From Bacteroidota bacterium (lineage in GTDB: Bacteria > Bacteroidota > Ignavibacteria > UBA10030 > UBA6906), in contig DPLS01000403.1 of the NCBI GenBank assembly GCA_003541875.1, positions 10,858-20,674 on the forward strand: a stretch of 9,817 bases of DNA. The letters are read 5' to 3'. A program made the position numbers and the translations under genes. Under the pieces are notes generated by a model that was not told the DNA's origin, searched no databases, and worked only from the letters and a program-made list of their open reading frames with translations. Positions 4,967-9,817 of the stretch are shown piece after piece (position 1 is the stretch's first letter; each line of letters starts with the position of its first letter).

Positions 4967-7243
4967 ATGACATTGCGTTTGTTCAACCGTCTGCTTTTGG
5001 CTTTCCTTCCCATCTCGATGGCGCTGGGGCAGAGTGCGATGCCCCCAGCCACGAGTCTTCCTGCAATAAAAGAAGATAAGAAGCACCACACCCAGCTGCA
5101 ACTTGTTGGCTCAGTCAAGACGGTCAGACCCGGTATGAAGTTCACAGTTGGTGTTTTGATGAAAATGGAGCGGGGCTGGCATACGTACTGGAAGAATTCT
5201 GGTGAAGCAGGCCTGCCCACGCAGGTGAAATGGACAATGCCCAAGGGATTCACGAGCGGTGAGATCCAATGGCCGATTCCACATAAGTACAATGAGTCGG
5301 GAGAGGTGTTGACCTATGGCTATGCCGATGAGAATATGCTTCTCGTTGATATCGTCCCTTCCGCTGATGTGGCAATCGGTTCAGCCGTCACGCTCCGGGC
5401 AGATGTTGACTGGCTTGAGTGCGAGAGGATCTGTGTGCCCGGTCGTGCCTTCTTGGAATTGAAACTTCCAGTGGCAGGTGGAGAACCTCTTGCGGCAAAT
5501 GCGAGGCTGTTTGAAAAGTACCGGAATCAGATACCTGCATCATTCACCGAACACACCGGGTTTACGTTCTCGGCAACAGCGGTAAATGCCATTCTGGAAG
5601 TGCGTCTGAAAGCGAAGGAGGGACAGTCGTTTGTTGCCGTGAAAGATGCCCTGCCTGATCTCTACCCCGAACCGATTGATGAGTTGGTCTTCGGCCGCAC
5701 ACAAGTTGATGCAAACGCTTCAGGGGCAACTCTTCGTATTCCACTTTCAGTTTACGAAAAGACTGCTCGATCGTTCACGTTTCGCGGAGTTGTTGTGTAT
5801 CAGATGGAAGGGGGAAAACATACAGCAGTAACGATTGAAGTCCCTCTTGCCGGAGATTTCATTTCGAGTCTATCAGTGGCGGGAGAGGCAGCGTCATCGG
5901 GAAGCGTGCTTGATCAGACATTTTCTACGGTCAAAACAGGCAATGGCGATCAGCCACTGTACCTCTTCGTTCTCTTCGCGATTATGGGCGGACTTCTGCT
6001 GAACGTCATGCCGTGCGTTCTGCCGGTTATCGCTCTGAAGATATTTGGACTGGTCCGAATGGGGGGCGATCAACCGAAACATGTGAAGAGGCTCGCGTGG
6101 TCTTTCTCCGCCGGAATTCTTGTGACCTTCCTCCTTCTCGCCCTCCTCGTCATCCTCTTGCAGGCTGCAGGCGAACAGATTGGCTGGGGGTTTCAGTTTC
6201 AGGAACCGCTGTTCGTGATAGCGATGAGTGTCATTGTTTTTGCATTCGGACTCAGTCTATTTGGCGTGTACGAGGTAGGTCTTCCATTCGTTCTGGCGTT
6301 TGTCGGGGTGGGGAGTGCGATGGAAAAACGCACGAGTGAAGACAAAGGCTACGTGACCTCTTTCTTCGAAGGAGTGTTCGCGACAATTCTTGCCACGCCC
6401 TGTACCGCACCATTTCTCGGAACCGCTTTTGGCTTTGCGTTTTCACAACCTGCGTGGGTCACTCTGCTTCTTTTCGCAAGCGCGGGGGTTGGCATGGGAC
6501 TCCCGTACGTTGTCCTGGCGCCGCGACCTTCCTGGATGAAGTTTTTGCCAAAGCCCGGCGCATGGATGGTGGACGTGAAGCAGTTTATGGGATTTCTCAT
6601 GATGGCGACCCTGATCTGGTTGCTCTATGTGTTGGGAAAGCAGCTAGGGATGGAAGGAGTCATATGGACTTCAGCGTTCCTGCTCTGCGTAGGACTTTCG
6701 TGTTGGATTGTGGGAAAGTTTGCGACGCTCACGGTTTCAAGAGCCAAGTACGTCTTAACTTGGGTAGTTGCAGTTGCTATCTCGGTGGGTGGATACTGGG
6801 TGTTCCTTGAGTCGATCCTGGACGTGCGAAATGTGATTGCGGGTGTGCCATCGGTAGCGCAGGAATCTGCCAGTAACGAAGCACGTGGCATTCGGTGGCG
6901 TCCGTTTTCCCTTGACGAATTGAACACACTTCTTCAGGAGAACAAGGCTGTCTTCATCGACTTTACTGCCGATTGGTGTCTTACATGCAAGGTGAATGAA
7001 GGCACTGTGCTTACCAACGAGGAAGTGATACAGAAATTCAAATCGACAGGTATCATTCCCATCAAGGCCGATTGGACCAACCGCAACCCGGATGTTACTC
7101 GCCTGCTCTCAAAGTTCGGACGGTCCGGTGTGCCGCTTTACGTTATCTTTCCTCCGGGAAAACCAAACCAGCCGATAGTTCTTCCCGAAGTCATCACCAT
7201 TGGCATGGTTATCGATGCCCTCGGCAAGGCGACCGGATCCTGA
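4967..7243 (+). CDS. dsbD: Thiol:disulfide interchange protein DsbD (protein-disulfide reductase)
   Basis: DsbD moves electrons from cytosolic thioredoxin across the inner membrane to periplasmic thiol proteins. The product is 758 residues. An N-terminal signal peptide (about 1-22) starts at ATG 4967, with TGGA at 4957-4960 as ribosome site. The periplasmic alpha-like domain (about 35-300) carries the pair Cys152/Cys156 in WLECERICVPG. The membrane domain (about 330-615) has eight or so helices and the electron-transfer cysteines Cys350 (LNVMPCVLP) and Cys479 (ATPCTAPF). The C-terminal thioredoxin domain (about 645-758) has WCLTC at 670-674 and cis-Pro723 in GVP. All three cysteine pairs are present, so the enzyme should work alone. 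The N-terminal pair is CxxxC, resembling ScsB/DsbD-like variants more than the E. coli spacing. Likely clients are disulfide isomerases or cytochrome c maturation proteins, neither seen here. Confidence 0.96.
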   Translation: MTLRLFNRLLLAFLPISMALGQSAMPPATSLPAIKEDKKHHTQLQLVGSVKTVRPGMKFTVGVLMKMERGWHTYWKNSGEAGLPTQVKWTMPKGFTSGEIQWPIPHKYNESGEVLTYGYADENMLLVDIVPSADVAIGSAVTLRADVDWLECERICVPGRAFLELKLPVAGGEPLAANARLFEKYRNQIPASFTEHTGFTFSATAVNAILEVRLKAKEGQSFVAVKDALPDLYPEPIDELVFGRTQVDANASGATLRIPLSVYEKTARSFTFRGVVVYQMEGGKHTAVTIEVPLAGDFISSLSVAGEAASSGSVLDQTFSTVKTGNGDQPLYLFVLFAIMGGLLLNVMPCVLPVIALKIFGLVRMGGDQPKHVKRLAWSFSAGILVTFLLLALLVILLQAAGEQIGWGFQFQEPLFVIAMSVIVFAFGLSLFGVYEVGLPFVLAFVGVGSAMEKRTSEDKGYVTSFFEGVFATILATPCTAPFLGTAFGFAFSQPAWVTLLLFASAGVGMGLPYVVLAPRPSWMKFLPKPGAWMVDVKQFMGFLMMATLIWLLYVLGKQLGMEGVIWTSAFLLCVGLSCWIVGKFATLTVSRAKYVLTWVVAVAISVGGYWVFLESILDVRNVIAGVPSVAQESASNEARGIRWRPFSLDELNTLLQENKAVFIDFTADWCLTCKVNEGTVLTNEEVIQKFKSTGIIPIKADWTNRNPDVTRLLSKFGRSGVPLYVIFPPGKPNQPIVLPEVITIGMVIDALGKATGS

Positions 7244-7649
7244 CCTGTGAGTGTACTGTATCGGATCGATTCGAAAAGTGAGAAGCCACCATCACAGTGT
7301 CCGATACAGCCTGTCGAATAGTCAACAAGTGCAGAAGATTAGCCACCCATTTTGATTGTCTCAGTTCTGTTCCTCTTGCGCTGCCAAATCTTTTGAAAAC
7401 TCCGGTCTAACGTGCGAGACTTCACTAACCTTCTCCATTGCGTAATACAGTGGTTCCGTCGATGCTGGCATGAGGGTTGCGCGCTATGTATGGGATTGAT
7501 CAGCGAAAACTATTCCAGGCCATGAGAAGGAGCTCAATAGTTGTGACATCAGAACACCTTGTTGGTGAGACCTCTTGGCAGGTTGCCATCACAGACAATG
7601 CATTCAGTCCTCTGGTTCTTCGTATGTGGCACAGCGGAGCCGTAAGGTC
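7244..7649. other. Intergenic region between dsbD and the histidine kinase
   Basis: This 406-base gap contains the long inverted repeat at 7256-7309 and the weak small ORF at 7486-7653. Between 7310 and 7485 I see no ORF of note, tRNA or convincing promoter. A TTGAAA near 7393 has no good -10 at the right spacing. Confidence 0.5.
7256..7309. repeat. 10-bp perfect inverted repeat just after dsbD
   Basis: CTGTATCGGA (7256-7265) and TCCGATACAG (7300-7309) are exact reverse complements separated by 34 bases, starting 12 bases after the dsbD stop. Within the loop GTGA (7279-7282) can pair with TCAC (7291-7294). ATTCGA in the loop also matches TCGAAT just downstream of the right arm, an interleaved arrangement. 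No T-run follows the right arm, so this is at best a non-canonical terminator or 3' stabiliser; a protein-binding operator is another option. Confidence 0.45.
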
Positions 7650-7653
7650 ATGA
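7486..7653 (+). CDS. Possible small ORF or cupredoxin-like remnant upstream of the kinase
   Basis: This is a weakly supported 55-residue ORF. ATG 7486 is preceded by GAGGG (7472-7476) at nine bases, and the stop TGA (7651-7653) overlaps the kinase ATG (7650), which would allow coupled translation. Residues about 32-50 read WQVAITDNAFSPLVLRMW, resembling the start of cupredoxin (plastocyanin-like) domains, where AFSP follows a short strand. A real cupredoxin would need about 60 more residues with the copper His/Cys ligands, which are absent. It could be a leader peptide, a decayed gene end, or chance. Codon choice is not clearly like the neighbouring genes. Confidence 0.22.
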   Translation: MYGIDQRKLFQAMRRSSIVVTSEHLVGETSWQVAITDNAFSPLVLRMWHSGAVRS

Positions 7654-9817
7654 TGTCCTCCATTTCTTCCGCCCAACTCCCCAAGTCGATTCGTCGAAAC
7701 GTTGCATTGCGAATCTGTATCGTGTATGCCATCATCAGCGCGATGTGGATACTCCTCTCAGACAAGTTGGTCTTTTCTCTTGTTGCGGAGCCTGGCGATA
7801 TGGCTCTGCTGAGCATGGTCAAGGGCATTGTGTTTGTCCTGGCAACAAGTGCAATTATCTACGTGCTCGTTAGTCGCGGGTTACGCGCGGTTGGACAAAG
7901 CGAACAGCGGTATCGTCACGTGGTCCAGCGATCACAGATCGGCATTTTTCACTATGACATGGAATGGAACATCACCGATTGCAACACACGACTTGTTGAG
8001 ATTCTCCAGAGTGCACGCGAACGACTGATTGGTTTCAACTTGCAGAATCTTCAAGACCGAAGCATCCTTCCGGCATTGGAGAAGGCAATCGAAGGCGAGG
8101 AAGGTGCATTTGAAGGCTTCTACAGTGCTACAACCGGCCCGGCAAGATTATGGATCTTGCTTCGAACCGCCCCGCTCTTTGATGAACAAGAAAGAGTGAA
8201 GGGGGGCGTGGCCATAATCGAAGATATTTCCGAACGCAAATGGGCCGAACAGGCGTTACGGAATGCAGAGCGACAGTATCGTGAAATCTTTGAACATGCA
8301 GGTGAAGGAATCTATCAGAGCACACCTGATGGACGGTTCATTGCAGCCAACCCTGCGCTGGCGCAAATGTTGGGTTACGCGTCAGCAGATGAATTGATCG
8401 GGTCTATCACAGACATCGAGCGGCAAGTGTACGTGAACCAGGAGGAGCGCTTGTTGTTTAGACGGTCGCTCGAAGAACATGGCTCGATCAAGGGGTTTCT
8501 TTCTCAACTCCACCGGAAGGATGGCACCACAATCTGGGTATCGGAGAATGCAAGAGTTGTGCGGAACGGTTCACCGCAGATCCGGTACTATGAAGGTGCA
8601 GTGCAGGACATCACTGAGCGGAAACATGCAGAAGAGGCTTTGTCAGAAAGCGAAGAACGATACCGATCATTGGTGGAGATGTCGCCTGATGCGATCGCAG
8701 TACATAGTGAAGGAAGGCTGGTGTACGCGAACGCCGCGGCAGCTCAACTTCTTGGCGCAGGCACTCCGGAAGAACTCGTCGGTAAGCCGATTCTTAGCTT
8801 TGTTCATCCAGAGTATCACGAGACGGTCAGGCAACGGGTCGAGTCCGTTGGGAGCGAAGGTGTGGCAGCACCGCTCATCGAAGAGAAGTTTATACGCCTT
8901 GACGGGACAGTCATCGACGTGGAAGTTGTCGCAATTCCGTTCACCTTTAGAGGAAAACCGGCAGTGCAAGTTGTTATCCGTGACATCACTCCGCGAAACC
9001 AGGCGGAACGTGAGATCAGATTGCTGGCGCAGACCGTTGCTTCTACAAAAGACTGTGTCTCTATCACGGATCTTGAGGACCGAACCCTGTTCGTCAATGA
9101 TGCATTCGTTGAGACGTATGGGTTTACCCGGGAGGATCTCATCGGCAAGCCCATTTCGATCATCCGTTCGCCGGCAAATGCGGAGGAGCTTGCCAGTCAA
9201 ATCCGGCCCGCCACACTTGCTGGTGGATGGTATGGTGAGGTTGTCAATAGGCGGAAAGATGGGAGCAATTTTCCCGTCGAGTTGTGGACATCAGTAGTGA
9301 GGAATGAGATCGACGAGCCCGTTGCGATGGTTGGCGTTGCCCGTGATATTACGGAACGAAAGCGGGCAGAGGGATCAATGCAGAAGCTTCTGCGCGCGAT
9401 TGAGCAGAGCGATGAAGTGATATTCATGACTGAGCGCGATGGAACAATCACCTATATCAACCCTGCTTTCGAGAAAGTGTATGGATTCAAGCGTGAAGAA
9501 GCTATTGGTAAAACTCCCCGGATACTCAAGGGGGGGACGTTGAGTGAGGCAGTGTATCGGGATTTCTGGGCACTACTCTTGGCTGGCAAGAGCGTTCGTG
9601 GTGACATTGTCAACCGGACAAAACCTGGTAAACTGATCACGGTGAAGTCGTCGATCAGTCCAATTCATGATGGAGAAGGAAGCGTCACTGGATTCATTGC
9701 TGTTCAGGATGACATTACGGACCGCAAGAAGGCAGAAGAAGAAAGAAAAACGCTGGAGTCACAACTCTTCCAGGCCCAGAAAATGGAGTCCATCGGCACG
9801 CTTGCAGGTGGCATTGC
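7650..9817 (+). CDS. Membrane-bound sensor histidine kinase with five PAS domains (3' truncated by window)
   Basis: The frame is open from ATG 7650 to the window edge (722 codons plus two bases). ATG 7653 is also possible and has AAGG at 7644-7647 with better spacing. Two membrane helices (about 19-46 and 53-77) contain WILLSDKLV and VKGIVFVL, a common N-terminal module of bacterial sensors. Five PAS domains follow at roughly 86-200, 206-328, 334-453, 457-574 and 578-696, each closing with a DIT/SERKxAE-type motif at 191, 319, 444, 565 and 687. A short coiled coil then leads into FQAQKMESIGTLAGGI (707-722), the start of a HisKA dimerisation domain; the phospho-acceptor His is expected in the next few residues. 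The family autophosphorylates and passes phosphate to a receiver. The ligand is unknown; an ATPase domain and possibly a receiver lie beyond the edge. Confidence 0.94.
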   Translation, partial: MMSSISSAQLPKSIRRNVALRICIVYAIISAMWILLSDKLVFSLVAEPGDMALLSMVKGIVFVLATSAIIYVLVSRGLRAVGQSEQRYRHVVQRSQIGIFHYDMEWNITDCNTRLVEILQSARERLIGFNLQNLQDRSILPALEKAIEGEEGAFEGFYSATTGPARLWILLRTAPLFDEQERVKGGVAIIEDISERKWAEQALRNAERQYREIFEHAGEGIYQSTPDGRFIAANPALAQMLGYASADELIGSITDIERQVYVNQEERLLFRRSLEEHGSIKGFLSQLHRKDGTTIWVSENARVVRNGSPQIRYYEGAVQDITERKHAEEALSESEERYRSLVEMSPDAIAVHSEGRLVYANAAAAQLLGAGTPEELVGKPILSFVHPEYHETVRQRVESVGSEGVAAPLIEEKFIRLDGTVIDVEVVAIPFTFRGKPAVQVVIRDITPRNQAEREIRLLAQTVASTKDCVSITDLEDRTLFVNDAFVETYGFTREDLIGKPISIIRSPANAEELASQIRPATLAGGWYGEVVNRRKDGSNFPVELWTSVVRNEIDEPVAMVGVARDITERKRAEGSMQKLLRAIEQSDEVIFMTERDGTITYINPAFEKVYGFKREEAIGKTPRILKGGTLSEAVYRDFWALLLAGKSVRGDIVNRTKPGKLITVKSSISPIHDGEGSVTGFIAVQDDITDRKKAEEERKTLESQLFQAQKMESIGTLAGGI

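Noticed and set aside
8667..9200. 177-codon minus-strand ORF opposite the kinase
   Set aside because: Antisense shadow of the PAS domains; no independent motif.
8479..9297. 272-codon + strand ORF inside the kinase region
   Set aside because: It is in another frame from the continuous PAS-domain frame, and its translation is Ser/Arg-rich with no domain.

Overview
The window looks like a chromosomal segment of a bacterium from the Bacteroidota/Chlorobi (FCB) group, with an Ignavibacteria-like lineage as my best guess. The basis is the fragment at the left edge, which ends in a typical type IX secretion (T9SS) type A sorting tail, together with roughly 50% GC and tightly packed genes. The lineage is inferred; no rRNA or marker gene is present. 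Every supported gene is on the + strand. I see no insertion sequence, tRNA, CRISPR array or phage gene.

Left part (1-1222): the last 35 residues of a T9SS-exported protein overlap, by GTGA, the start of a HAD-family phosphatase. A 515-base stretch follows. It holds one plausible small cysteine-rich protein (748-969) and then about 250 bases without a convincing gene but with several GC-rich hairpins, ending at the start codon of the next gene.

Central cluster (1223-4478): four genes overlap end to start and are probably one transcript. They encode a TPR-like protein, a ten-helix EamA/DMT transporter, a TrmH-type tRNA ribose methyltransferase and a threonine synthase with an N-terminal zinc ribbon. 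A DMT exporter in the same transcription unit as threonine synthase hints at amino-acid export, but this is inference.

Right part (4479-9817): after threonine synthase comes a sigma70-like promoter and a perfect hairpin with a GAAA loop. A 54-residue single-pass membrane protein follows, then a full-length DsbD with its periplasmic N-terminal domain, membrane electron-transfer domain and C-terminal thioredoxin domain. After dsbD there is a 406-base gap containing a 10-bp inverted repeat and a 55-codon ORF with a cupredoxin-like stretch. The stop of that ORF overlaps the start of a large membrane-bound sensor histidine kinase with five tandem PAS domains. The kinase runs off the right edge just as its phospho-acceptor H-box begins.

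Most of the window is ordinary housekeeping and envelope biology. No complete new system is evident. The most interesting items are the small ORFs and the structured non-coding segments.
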